61,614 nucleotides of DNA from Gammaproteobacteria bacterium. Its GTDB lineage: Bacteria > Pseudomonadota > Gammaproteobacteria > Acidiferrobacterales > SPGG2. The position numbers and the translations under genes were made by a program. Below the pieces are notes generated by a model. The model searched no databases, had not been told where the DNA came from, and saw only the letters and a program-made list of their open reading frames with translations. This document shows positions 41,439 to 50,525 of the stretch, piece by piece (positions within the stretch are counted from its first letter, which is position 1; each line of letters starts with the position of its first letter). The stretch covers positions 1 to 61,614 of the forward strand of contig JAOTYM010000009.1 in NCBI GenBank assembly GCA_029861845.1. The letters are read 5' to 3'.

Positions 41439-42887
41439 CTAGGTCGGCGTATGCCGTCGCCTGATACGCCAATATGCATAGACCACGACCATTAGTAGAA
41501 CTACTAGGGCAGCAGCGAAGAAAGCGAAGAACTGCGTGTAGGTTAGCGTTGGTATCGACCAGAGGGTTACCTGTCGGTCGGCACGCAGGTATTTGTTAAC
41601 TACCTCGTGAATATCCTTCGGCGTTAGTTTTTCTACTGCTTGTTCGTGGTTTGTTAGCTGACCAAGACTCTTCAACTCATGGAGATTCTTGACATAGTAG
41701 TTCGCGACTTGAGCGTTTGATTCATAACCTTGAGCCCGCGACAATAGTATCCGCTGCTTGGCCGTCTCTATATCTTCTGCATTGGGTGATCGAGTTCTTA
41801 GCTGCGCGAGTTCTTCATCGATCATAGTCCTTACCAAATCCAATCTATCGAGTTCGCTGTCGGCCGTTGCAGCAAACAGTCCGTAACCAACATCCCAGAT
41901 GTAGTATGCTTCGGGACTATATGACAGCCCCTCGAGTACGCGAATTTTTTCGTACAACACTCTATCAAGGAAGACGTTCAACACCCATAGGGCGTAGATG
42001 TCCGATGAGTTGCTGCCGTCAGTACGATAGGCGAGACTGACGCTGCCATTGGAGCCTAACAATGGTGCCAAAGTGCCTGTCACTTCAGCCGTGTCGCTCG
42101 GATAAGGTGGCTTGCGTAGCTCACTGGCGTTGGCATGTGCGGGTTTGAGTTGACCGAAGGTATTATCGATCTGCGCGCGCAAGCGAGCTTCATCGAAATT
42201 GCCCACAACTATCAGAGTCATACGATTCGGGGTGTAGTATCGCTGGTAGGCCTGTTCGATGTCAGCCGCCGTGATTCCTTCCGGCGTATCTAACCCTGGG
42301 CAGACGACTCCTGTGCCCGGGAATAACAACTCTTGTGACTTGGCAGCTGCCGGCTTGCCGATGCCACGTTTGTATAGCCAGCGCCGCAGCGTCGAGGTCT
42401 TGCCACCGAGTTCCTTGTGTATGATCTGCCGTGTGCGCTCGACTTTTTCCGGTGTAAGTAAGGAATCAGTGATGATCTCGAAAAGCGTATCGATAGCCAG
42501 GGTTAGGTTTTCATCGAAGATGTCTATCTGATACTCGGTGTTGGATTGGCTGGTGACCGCGTTCCACGTACCCCCGTTATCCTCGATCAATCTGTCGAGT
42601 TCCGTCTCCGTGTGGGTTGATGTGCCGGTGAACAGTAAATGTTCGAGAAAGTGTGCAGTTTCGCGTTTCTTGCATGGAAAATGTCGGTGCCCGACATCGA
42701 CCACTAAACGGACTGCCACATTGTGTGCATGCTGGCGGTGTTTGAGCACGACTCCAAAGTCGTTGTTTAGAGTCAGGTACTCCACGTCGTAGAGTCCGGG
42801 TGGTGCATATTTGTCGGCGTAGCTGGCTGTTGGCAAGAAAGCGACTATCAATGCCAGCGGTAGAATGAAACGCGACACGGGGATCAT
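41439..42887 (-). CDS. M16 family zinc peptidase with C-terminal membrane helix
   Basis: 482 residues. Signal peptide (about 5-24), inverted zinc motif HFLEH (ETAHFLEHLLFTG) with a Glu about 70 residues later (ERTRQIIHKELGGK), and the second M16 half with YRTDGSNSSDIYALWVLN. A hydrophobic helix at 445-468 and a basic tail (YWRIRRRHTPT) anchor it in the membrane with the peptidase outside. Membrane-tethered single-chain M16 enzymes are less common than soluble ones. It is the last gene of a DedA-PdxH-M16 set. Confidence 0.85.
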   Translation of the reverse strand: MIPVSRFILPLALIVAFLPTASYADKYAPPGLYDVEYLTLNNDFGVVLKHRQHAHNVAVRLVVDVGHRHFPCKKRETAHFLEHLLFTGTSTHTETELDRLIEDNGGTWNAVTSQSNTEYQIDIFDENLTLAIDTLFEIITDSLLTPEKVERTRQIIHKELGGKTSTLRRWLYKRGIGKPAAAKSQELLFPGTGVVCPGLDTPEGITAADIEQAYQRYYTPNRMTLIVVGNFDEARLRAQIDNTFGQLKPAHANASELRKPPYPSDTAEVTGTLAPLLGSNGSVSLAYRTDGSNSSDIYALWVLNVFLDRVLYEKIRVLEGLSYSPEAYYIWDVGYGLFAATADSELDRLDLVRTMIDEELAQLRTRSPNAEDIETAKQRILLSRAQGYESNAQVANYYVKNLHELKSLGQLTNHEQAVEKLTPKDIHEVVNKYLRADRQVTLWSIPTLTYTQFFAFFAAALVVLLMVVVYAYWRIRRRHTPT

Positions 42888-42929
42888 GACCTGCGCCGGT
42901 TTTGGCGTGAGAATGCGGGCCTTACGAGA

Positions 42930-43520
42930 CTACGGGAATAATATTTCCGTCGTCCAACCATCGTCATTGCGACTGTAAACAACTCTTTCGTGTAAACGGA
43001 ATTGACGTTTCTGCCAAAATTCGATGTGCTTTGGATGCAGCCGGAAACCAGACCAGAAAGCGGGGCGCGGTACTTTGCCAACACCGAACTTGGCCGTGTA
43101 CTTCGCAACACGTTTCTCGAGCTCGAACCGTCCGGACAGGGTTTGCGACTGTCGTGACGCCCAGGCACCGATCTGCGAGGTACGTTCGCGTGATGCGAAA
43201 TAGGTATCTGCTTCCTCATCACTAACCAACTCGACTGAGCCCTCAACCCGTACCTGGCGGTTTAACGATTTCCAATGAAAGCACAACGCCGCCTGTGGAT
43301 TTGCTAACAGCTCCTTTGATTTGCGACTCTCGAGGTGCGTGAAGAACACGAACCCGCGCTCGCTCAAACCGCGCAATAGCACCATACGCACCGAGGGTGT
43401 GCCGGCGGCATCGGCAGTTGCGAGTGCGGTGGCCGAAGGATCCTCTGGTTCGCTTCGTTCGGCTTCCTCAAGCCAGCTGCGAAAGAGGACAATGGGATCT
43501 GGGTGTTCAGTTTTGTTCAT
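42930..43520 (-). CDS. pdxH: Pyridoxamine/pyridoxine 5'-phosphate oxidase
   Basis: 196 residues, the normal length. FMN- and substrate-binding segments are [40 protein letters not shown] and the C-terminal [19 protein letters not shown] through [10 protein letters not shown] and WTTEILFP. It makes pyridoxal 5'-phosphate. It starts 13 bp after the DedA-like gene and is probably co-transcribed. Confidence 0.95.
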   Translation of the reverse strand: MNKTEHPDPIVLFRSWLEEAERSEPEDPSATALATADAAGTPSVRMVLLRGLSERGFVFFTHLESRKSKELLANPQAALCFHWKSLNRQVRVEGSVELVSDEEADTYFASRERTSQIGAWASRQSQTLSGRFELEKRVAKYTAKFGVGKVPRPAFWSGFRLHPKHIEFWQKRQFRLHERVVYSRNDDGWTTEILFP

Positions 43521-43533
43521 CTCGGCCCGATAG

Positions 43534-44112
43534 CTATTTCCGCAGCAAAAGGTATGCGACCACGAGCACTATCAGCGCCAACCATCCTGCCGTGTCAACA
43601 TGAGATCGTAACGCGCGCTCCATTCTTTCACCGCCCCAGGCGATTATGCCCGCGACCAGAAAGAAGCGGGCACCGCGACCAATAAACGATGCAATGACGA
43701 ACAGCGGGAACGAGAGCACAACTGCGCCGGCGGTGATAGTGAAGACCTTGTACGGGATGGGCGAAAAGCCGGCCATGAGTACGACCCAGAATCCCCACTC
43801 GGCGAACCATTGCTTTGCCAATTCGTACTCGTCCCAATAACCCAGCATTTCGAGTGTCGGTTGGATGGCGTCGAATGCCAACAGACCGATTCCGTAGCCC
43901 AGGACGCCACCAAGCACCGATGCCGCCGTCGTCAACGCGGCGTAATACCAGGCACACTGTGGCTTAGCCAATGACATGGGGGCTAGCATTACGTCGGGAG
44001 GGATAGGGAAAAACGATGATTCGGCAAAACTAAGCGCCGCCAGATAGTGAGGTGCATAGCGATGGGCTGCCCAGCGCAAGGCCCGATCGTAGAGCTTGGA
44101 GAAAAGACGCAT
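43534..44112 (-). CDS. DedA/YqaA family membrane protein
   Basis: 192 residues. [23 protein letters not shown] is the characteristic SFFPIPP re-entrant motif, followed by helices at 57-80 and 100-135 ([19 protein letters not shown], with the conserved Arg region [14 protein letters not shown]) and a C-terminal helix. The family includes lipid-carrier flippases and membrane-homeostasis proteins. It heads the pdxH operon. Confidence 0.88.
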   Translation of the reverse strand: MRLFSKLYDRALRWAAHRYAPHYLAALSFAESSFFPIPPDVMLAPMSLAKPQCAWYYAALTTAASVLGGVLGYGIGLLAFDAIQPTLEMLGYWDEYELAKQWFAEWGFWVVLMAGFSPIPYKVFTITAGAVVLSFPLFVIASFIGRGARFFLVAGIIAWGGERMERALRSHVDTAGWLALIVLVVAYLLLRK

Positions 44113-44186
44113 AAGACTCAGTATCCTAAACGCGTTATTGTTAGCAGTTACCGTGTTGAGTACAGCTCATGGTGACAGACGCCCTA

Positions 44187-45206
44187 TCAGCGTCGGGTGG
44201 GCATGTTGTTATAGCTTTTCTCCCAATTGTAGGCAGAGCCGCAGATTACACTGATGTCTTGATGTTGCGGCCTCCAGCCTAAGATGTCTCGCATACGTTG
44301 TGCATTGGCAATCAAGCTCGGTGGATCGCCAGAACGCCGTGGACCCTTTTTGATACTGAGCTTAATGTTACTCACGTCCTGCATTGCGTCTAATATTTGG
44401 CGTACGCTAAAACCTAAGCCATAGCCGCAGTTTAATGTTTGTGATTGGCCCCCATCTGTCAAATAGGTGAGGGCAGCTAGGTGTGCCATCGCTAAGTCAT
44501 CGACATGGATATAATCACGCACACACGTGCCATCTTCGGTCGGGTAGTCGGTCCCAAAAATCGTGATACTGTCCCGCAAGCCACAAGCAGCTTCGGCCGC
44601 CACTTTAATCAGGTGGGTGGCTTCGGGGGTGGCTTGTCCTAGGGTTCCATCCAGCCGTGCGCCTGCCACATTAAAATATCGCAGCGCCATATAATGAAAG
44701 CCGCCTTTGCCCCGTTGCCCGTCTAGGCTTGCGGCCACGTCACGCAGGATCCACTCGGTGGCTAGCTTGGACATACCATATGGGTTAATTGGGGCCGCGG
44801 CGGCATCTTCGCTAACAGGCAATACGGCGGGGATACCATATACGGCCGCGGTTGAGGAGAATATGAACTTGTCGACGCCGACGTCGACACATGCCTGGAT
44901 AAGATTGCAAGAGGCAATGGTGTTGTTGCGGTAGTATTTGAGTGGGTTTTCTACGGACTCAGGCACCACAATGTGACCGGCAAAGTGTACGACTGCATCT
45001 ATCCCATATTGTGTCAGGGTCTCGCGTACCAGCGCCGCATTACCAACGTCGCCTTCAACCAAAGTGGCTTCTTTCGGAACCGCCCAGCGATGCCCAGAGT
45101 AGAAGTTATCGAGCACGACAACGCGGTAGCCCGCATCGATGAGTTGGCGGCAGGTGTGCGAGCCAATGTAGCCAGCTCCGCCGGTGACGAGGACGGTTAT
45201 GGTCAT
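44187..45206 (-). CDS. galE: UDP-glucose 4-epimerase
   Basis: 339 residues. NAD-binding GGAGYIGSHTCRQL, then SSTAAVYG and the catalytic YGMSK (YxxxK) with Ser upstream, ALRYFNVAGA, and RDYIHVDDLAMAH are standard GalE features. It converts UDP-glucose to UDP-galactose for cell-surface sugars. The C-terminal end LGWRPQHQD is normal. It appears to be a single-gene unit. Confidence 0.95.
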   Translation of the reverse strand: MTITVLVTGGAGYIGSHTCRQLIDAGYRVVVLDNFYSGHRWAVPKEATLVEGDVGNAALVRETLTQYGIDAVVHFAGHIVVPESVENPLKYYRNNTIASCNLIQACVDVGVDKFIFSSTAAVYGIPAVLPVSEDAAAAPINPYGMSKLATEWILRDVAASLDGQRGKGGFHYMALRYFNVAGARLDGTLGQATPEATHLIKVAAEAACGLRDSITIFGTDYPTEDGTCVRDYIHVDDLAMAHLAALTYLTDGGQSQTLNCGYGLGFSVRQILDAMQDVSNIKLSIKKGPRRSGDPPSLIANAQRMRDILGWRPQHQDISVICGSAYNWEKSYNNMPTRR

Positions 45207-45430
45207 ATAATTGTTTATCCAGAGGTTGTTTTCATTAAGGTTGTGACGAAGGCTGGCATCGTCTTTTGCGCAGGTTTTACCGAAAGCTAGCCGCTTGCGG
45301 TGTCTGAAGCAACCAAGCCATCGGACACAGCCGCCCTCGGGGCGTTCGCGGGGAAATATGCTTCAAAAGGCTAATACCCTACTTTTCTACTCTGGAATAA
45401 TTCGCACCCTTTCAGTATAGTTTTTGCGGT

Positions 45431-45856
45431 ATGACGACGCTGTATCTGCCACAATCGGCTCGTAGAGAGCTGGAGAGCATGGTCCATGCGGATTACCCGT
45501 TAGAGACTTGTGGATTGCTTGTAGGACAGCAATCGAACGATCATATCCGAGTCAGTGGCGTTGTGCAGGCGCAGAATCTGAACAAAGAGCGGGCCCACGA
45601 TCGCTATGAGTTGGCACCACAGGATTTCATCGCGGCCGACACCGAAGCGCAGAAGGCCGGCTTGGAGATCGTCGGTGTGTGGCATTCACATCCAGACCAT
45701 GCGGCCCGGCCATCGGAAGTTGATCGCGAGTCTGCGTGGGAGGGATGGTCATATCTCATACTGGCGGTTAAACATGACGGTGTCCATGATATGCGCTCTT
45801 GGCGCCTGGTTAGCGGGCACTTCGTTGAAGAATCTATAGAACCATGTCCACAGTAA
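45431..45856 (+). CDS. JAMM/MPN (M67) metallopeptidase, Mec-like
   Basis: 141 residues. The JAMM motif is E near residue 22 (YPLETCGLLVG) and VWHSHPDHAARPSEVDRES (H-S-H-P-x6-S-x2-D). Bacterial single-domain JAMM proteins remove ubiquitin-like sulfur carriers from their targets or trim their C-terminus (family knowledge: Mec with CysO, QbsD). The next gene overlaps by 13 bases and encodes a ubiquitin-like/E1 fusion, so the two almost certainly act together. Confidence 0.88.
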   Translation: MTTLYLPQSARRELESMVHADYPLETCGLLVGQQSNDHIRVSGVVQAQNLNKERAHDRYELAPQDFIAADTEAQKAGLEIVGVWHSHPDHAARPSEVDRESAWEGWSYLILAVKHDGVHDMRSWRLVSGHFVEESIEPCPQ

Positions 45857-47289
45857 CGGTGCGAATTCCTACACCCCTGCGCCCCTTCACGGGAGGTGCC
45901 GATGCAGTCCGCGTCGAAGGCGAAACGATTGATGAGGTTCTGAAGACGCTGGGGGCAGCGCATGCTGGTCTGTTAGAACGTGTGATCAGTCCGCAGGGTG
46001 AGCTTCGTAACTTCGTCAATATCTATCTTGGTAGCGAAAATGTGCGTGTGCTCAATGGTCTATCGACTACTGTGTCGGACAATGATGTCGTGTCGATCGT
46101 GCCAGCGGTGGCAGGTGGGGCAGCCAAGGACAATCGCTTGGCTGAGCTCAAAGCCATAATCCCGGAAGTGACGCCAGCAGAAGCGGTGAAGCTGCAGCAG
46201 CAGGGCGCTGTCGTGCTCGATGTACGTGAGGTCGACGAGATTTCGCAAGGAAGCCCGGTCGAGGCATGTCGCTTAGGTCGCAGCTATCTGGAATTGCGTG
46301 TGGAAGACGCGATCCCCGATACGCGTCGGACCGTGTTGGTCATGTGTGGTGGTGGGGCACGATCATTGTTTGCGGCGGAGGCGATAATGAGACTTGGGTA
46401 CAAGGACGTCCGGTCAGTGTCTGGCGGCTTTAGCCGATGGAAGAACGATGGTCAGCCATTCGAGATCCCTCGAATCCTCGATGCCAGTGCACGCGAACGA
46501 TACTCGCGCCATCTACTGATGCCCGAGGTAGGGGAACGTGGGCAGCTGGAATTGATGGACAGTAAAGTACTTCTGATTGGTGCTGGTGGCTTGGGATCGC
46601 CGGCCGGGTTCTATCTAGCGGCAGCCGGGATCGGCACCTTGGGTGTCGTAGATGATGACGTCGTTGATCGTAGTAATCTGCAGCGTCAAATTCTACATAC
46701 AGAGGCACGTGTAGGGAGGTCGAAGGTCGCATCTGCCCGCGAAACGCTGGAGGCACTCAATCCGGCGGTCAACGTTGTCGGGTATAAGACACGCTTGGAC
46801 AGCAGTAACGTGGATGAGATTTTCACCGGCTACGACGTGGTAGTAGATGGTTCAGACAACTTTCCGACGCGCTATCTCGTCAATGATGCCTGTGTGAAGC
46901 TCAACATCCCCAATGTCCACGGCGCCGTTTATCGGTTCGAAGGACAAGTGTCTGTATTTTGGCCAGCCTGGAAGGAACGACGTGGGCCTTGTTACCGCTG
47001 CCTGTACCCTGAACCGCCGCCAGCTGAAATGGCACCTTCTTGTGCCGAGGCGGGTGTGCTTGGGATATTGCCGGGTGTGATTGGACTGCTGCAGGCGGTG
47101 GAGACTATCAAAATTGTGCTCGCTACCGGCGATCCATTGGTCGGTAGGATGCTGTACTATGATGCGCTACGCGCACAGTTCACCGAATTCAAACTCGACG
47201 CCAACCCTGAGTGTTCTTATTGTGGTGAGGGCGTTACCTTTCCCGGCTACGTAGATTACGAACAGCTGTGTGCAGCGTCTAATACCTAG
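45844..47289 (+). CDS. Fusion of ubiquitin-like carrier, rhodanese and MoeB/ThiF-type E1
   Basis: 481 residues. Domain 1 (1-92) is a MoaD/ThiS-like beta-grasp ending in VPAVAGG (Gly91-Gly92). Domain 2 (about 105-205) is rhodanese with active-site Cys168 in CGGGARS. Domain 3 (about 215-475) is a MoeB/ThiF adenylyltransferase with LLIGAGGLGSPAGFYLA (ATP site), the catalytic-type Cys in PSCAEAGVLG, and a CxxC pair (CYRC, CSYC) for zinc. The Gly-Gly is internal, so it must be released by cleavage for thiocarboxylate formation; the JAMM peptidase encoded just before is the obvious candidate. The product would be a sulfur donor for cysteine, molybdopterin or thiamine synthesis. Confidence 0.85.
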   Translation: MSTVTVRIPTPLRPFTGGADAVRVEGETIDEVLKTLGAAHAGLLERVISPQGELRNFVNIYLGSENVRVLNGLSTTVSDNDVVSIVPAVAGGAAKDNRLAELKAIIPEVTPAEAVKLQQQGAVVLDVREVDEISQGSPVEACRLGRSYLELRVEDAIPDTRRTVLVMCGGGARSLFAAEAIMRLGYKDVRSVSGGFSRWKNDGQPFEIPRILDASARERYSRHLLMPEVGERGQLELMDSKVLLIGAGGLGSPAGFYLAAAGIGTLGVVDDDVVDRSNLQRQILHTEARVGRSKVASARETLEALNPAVNVVGYKTRLDSSNVDEIFTGYDVVVDGSDNFPTRYLVNDACVKLNIPNVHGAVYRFEGQVSVFWPAWKERRGPCYRCLYPEPPPAEMAPSCAEAGVLGILPGVIGLLQAVETIKIVLATGDPLVGRMLYYDALRAQFTEFKLDANPECSYCGEGVTFPGYVDYEQLCAASNT

Positions 47290-47301
47290 TCCGCTGATAC
47301 C

Positions 47302-47646
47302 TTAGGACTTACTGGACCCATCGGTTGGTGTGTAGATCGGCATCGGGAATGCTGTAATGTTGTTGCCTTTTCCCGATACAGGGGTGATTTTGGCCACACC
47401 TTTCTTTTCCACTTCATCGATTCGAATTATAGAATGCATGGGAATGAACGTTTTTTGAACACCGGTGAACTCGGTCTTTAGTCGTTCCTCGGACGGGTCG
47501 ATTACTACCGACGACTTTTCTCCGAAGATCAGTCCTTCCACGTCGACGAATCCGTACAAGCCCTCTTGATGCACGTCTCGCGCATAGATCTCATAGATCG
47601 TTCCTTGGTTAACGAAGATGACTCTGTAGATGCGCTTTTTCGCCAT
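47302..47646 (-). CDS. DUF1820 family protein
   Basis: 114 residues from ATG 47646 (MAKKRIYRVIFVNQGTIYEIYARDV is the family start). LYGFVDVEGLIFGEKSSVVIDPSEERLKTEFTGV and HSIIRIDEVEK are the conserved core, and a low-complexity tail ends in SSKS. This is a conserved small beta-rich protein of gammaproteobacteria with no assigned function. It is convergent with the E1 fusion gene, 12 bp apart. Confidence 0.85.
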   Translation of the reverse strand: MAKKRIYRVIFVNQGTIYEIYARDVHQEGLYGFVDVEGLIFGEKSSVVIDPSEERLKTEFTGVQKTFIPMHSIIRIDEVEKKGVAKITPVSGKGNNITAFPMPIYTPTDGSSKS

Positions 47647-48061
47647 GAATGCCTCGCCGGCCTCGGTTGATTGACATAATAACACAGGCCCTTGTCCGAC
47701 AGGGCCGCCCAAACCGTCGCTCAGAGCTGCTATCGACCGGGGTCCAGAAGATGAATTGGCCGTGCCTGGCCGCCAGCCCCATCGAAGCCGGGGCGTACTA
47801 TACTAGAGTTGGACGATGGGAAATACGGGTCTGCCGGGATGGTGAAAGCGTGTTGGTATTACAGATACTGGTATAAGTATCTGATATTCATTGACTTATT
47901 CTGTCCAAGGTTGCGATACGCCAGCAACCCCTCGAGCTAGACGAGATCCCCCAGCCAGGACGCTCAGGGCACCGTTGCGTGCTCTACAAGTCGTTGGTGC
48001 ACGCCGTCGTCGAGCCTTCGGCGGCTGTTGCCTGAGATAGGTCCCACAAGCAATAACTTGA
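47647..48061. other. Promoter gap upstream of the GGDEF-EAL pair
   Basis: 415 bases without a gene. A TATACT box at 47799-47804 and a TTGACT near 47893 could be promoter parts but do not pair well. I see no c-di-GMP riboswitch signature in the leader. Confidence 0.4.
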
Positions 48062-50524
48062 ATGACGAGAGCAACTGAATTGTCAGCTACGACGATAACA
48101 AAGACTCGTGATCCTGATCGCGTAGCCGACCGGGCGCTAAGTGTTTTTGTGGAACAGGTGGGCTTGCTGTATTCACAGGCGACCAGCGGTTTCCTTGTGA
48201 CACTCTCGTGCTCCATCGTGGTGGTGGTTGTGTTGTGGGATGTGGTCACACGCGAATTATTACTTGGCTGGTTCTCGTTTATTACTTTTGTCACCTTCGG
48301 CCGTTACCTGTTAATTCGAAAGTACCGGTGCGCTACGCGTGTGGTGGAAGATATAAACCGTTGGCGCGCACTATTCGTCGTTGGTGCCGCCGTGTCCGGC
48401 GTTGCTTGGGGATTGGCGGGAACAGTCTTCTTTCCAGAAGACTCGGTATTTCATCAGGTGTTTTTGACATTTCTGTTGGGGGGGATCGCAGCGGGAGCAG
48501 CTCCATACTTGGCGTCGGTGATCAGCGCCTACATCGCCTTCTCGCTTCCGACATTACTACCGTTTGCAGTGCTGCTCATTGTCAAGGGGGGTAACGTGTA
48601 TCCTTTTATGGGCATCATGGTGCTTGTATTTGCATCAGCCATGGTGGCCACCGCTAAGGCAATGCATGCAACCATTACCCGCTCATTGCAACTAAGGTTC
48701 GAAAATCTGGAGTTGATCGATCAGACCTCTAATGCGAAAACTGATGTTGAGCGGGCTAATGTAAAACTTCAAGCAGAAATAAAGGAACACAAACAAGATC
48801 AAATCGCGCTCCACCGGGAAAAGGAACTTGCACAAGTAACATTGGAATCGATCGGTGATGGCGTTATCACTACACACTTAGACGCTATGGTTGAGTATCT
48901 CAATCCGGTGGCCGAACAGCTTACCGGGTGGCTCAACGCCGACGCACGCGGACAGCCGTTGACTAAGGTGCTTAAGCTCATTGATGAGACTACGCGCCAA
49001 GCTATACCTGATCCCGTTAGCCTCTGTCTGAACGAGGGTACTAATGTCCGGCTACCCGGCCATACTTTGCTAGTACATCGTAACGAGGACCGAGAATTTT
49101 CCATTGAAATAACGGTGGGGCCTATTCGCGACCGTGACCTGCAGGGCGTAGGTACAGTTCTGGTGTTTCATGATGTGACGGAAATGCGCGGTATGGCTAG
49201 GAGGATGTCATACCAAGCGAGCCACGACGCCTTGACCGGCCTAATCAATCGACACGAGTTTGAGTTGCGCTTGACGGATGCACTGGAAAGTGCACGTAAC
49301 GACGACCGTAAACATGCCATGTGCTACCTAGATTTAGATCAGTTCAAGATTGTCAATGACATGTGCGGACATGTCGCTGGTGACGAACTACTGCGACAAC
49401 TTGCGACGCAACTACAGACTGGCGTACGCGAGACTGACAGCCTTGGGCGCCTAGGTGGCGATGAGTTTGGGGTGTTGTTGCAAGGTTGTCCGATGGATAA
49501 AGCAAGGACGATTGCCGAAGGGCTTCGTCAGATTGTTCGGGACTTTCGATTCGCTTGGCAAGAGAGAGTATTTGAGGTGGGGGTTAGTATCGGTCTTGTT
49601 CCTATTACATCTGACAGTGGAAGCCTCACCGAAGTACTGAGTGCAGCGGACTCCGCCTGTTACGTGGCCAAAGATCATGGGCGCGACCGCATTCATGTTT
49701 ACGAACCAGATGACACGATGCTGGCCCGTCGACATGGCGAAAGACGGTGGGTAGCGCGTATCGGCGAGGCCTTGGGAGAAAACCGATTTATGCTTTATCA
49801 ACAGAAGGCCATGCCACTTTCTGGCAAGGCTGAGGGACGAGAATATGCCGAGATCCTCATCCGCATGCTGGACAAGAATTCAGAACCCGTACCAACGGCG
49901 GCGTTTCTGCCAGCGGCGCACCGTTACAACCTGATGTCTACGATCGATCGCTGGGTGCTCCGAACCTTCTGCACATTCATGCGAGGTACGCAGGGGATCT
50001 CGCGGACCGACGCAGGTCTCTATGCCATCAATCTCTCTGGTCAGTCGCTCTCGGACGAACGCTTTCTAGATTTCGTGGTTGACCAGCTTCGCCAAAATTC
50101 GATCGCGCCGGAGAATATTTGCTTTGAGATTTCCGAGAGGGCAGCGATCGCCAATCTGACTCGCGCCATGCGGTTTATTTCTGCGCTAAGGGACATAGGC
50201 TGCCTTTTCGCGCTTGACGATTTTGGTAGTGGAGTTAGCTCATTTGCCTACCTCAAGAGCTTACAGGTCGATTTCCTGAAAATTGACGGTAGTTTTATTA
50301 AGGACACCACCAACGAGCCTATTGATTACGCGATGGTCGAGATAATCAATCAGATTGGCCATGTCATGAATATCCTAACGATTGCCGAGTCGGTAGAGCA
50401 GAAGAGTGTTCTCGTGAAGCTGAAGGAACTTGGTGTGGATTATGCGCAAGGGTTTGAAATCACAGAGCCGACCCCACTGAATGAGTACATCGAGGCGGTT
50501 CCAAAAAAGAGGTCGAGCAATTGA
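48062..50524 (+). CDS. Membrane PAS-GGDEF-EAL protein
   Basis: 820 residues. Five to six helices lie in the first 200 residues (MASE-like sensory region: about 45-70, 95-118, 133-158, 165-185). A PAS domain (about 255-370: ESIGDGVITTHLDAMVEYLNPVAEQLTGW) precedes GGDEF (about 385-545, LGGDEFGVLL intact) and EAL (about 565-810: ICFEISERAAIANL, LDDFGSGVSSFAYLKSL, DFLKIDG, ESVEQ). The first EAL residues read AEILIRM instead of EAL(L/V)R. It may make or degrade c-di-GMP. The next gene starts one base after its stop and is a close paralogue. Confidence 0.88.
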   Translation: MTRATELSATTITKTRDPDRVADRALSVFVEQVGLLYSQATSGFLVTLSCSIVVVVVLWDVVTRELLLGWFSFITFVTFGRYLLIRKYRCATRVVEDINRWRALFVVGAAVSGVAWGLAGTVFFPEDSVFHQVFLTFLLGGIAAGAAPYLASVISAYIAFSLPTLLPFAVLLIVKGGNVYPFMGIMVLVFASAMVATAKAMHATITRSLQLRFENLELIDQTSNAKTDVERANVKLQAEIKEHKQDQIALHREKELAQVTLESIGDGVITTHLDAMVEYLNPVAEQLTGWLNADARGQPLTKVLKLIDETTRQAIPDPVSLCLNEGTNVRLPGHTLLVHRNEDREFSIEITVGPIRDRDLQGVGTVLVFHDVTEMRGMARRMSYQASHDALTGLINRHEFELRLTDALESARNDDRKHAMCYLDLDQFKIVNDMCGHVAGDELLRQLATQLQTGVRETDSLGRLGGDEFGVLLQGCPMDKARTIAEGLRQIVRDFRFAWQERVFEVGVSIGLVPITSDSGSLTEVLSAADSACYVAKDHGRDRIHVYEPDDTMLARRHGERRWVARIGEALGENRFMLYQQKAMPLSGKAEGREYAEILIRMLDKNSEPVPTAAFLPAAHRYNLMSTIDRWVLRTFCTFMRGTQGISRTDAGLYAINLSGQSLSDERFLDFVVDQLRQNSIAPENICFEISERAAIANLTRAMRFISALRDIGCLFALDDFGSGVSSFAYLKSLQVDFLKIDGSFIKDTTNEPIDYAMVEIINQIGHVMNILTIAESVEQKSVLVKLKELGVDYAQGFEITEPTPLNEYIEAVPKKRSSN

Positions 50525-50525
50525 T

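Noticed and set aside
45401-45430. A sigma-70 promoter before the JAMM gene
   Set aside because: TATAGT at 45416 is good, but it lies about ten bases from the start codon and no matching -35 is seen, so it stays undecided.
47700-48061. A c-di-GMP riboswitch in the leader of the GGDEF-EAL pair
   Set aside because: The GEMM core pattern is not found by eye and no convincing stems were seen.
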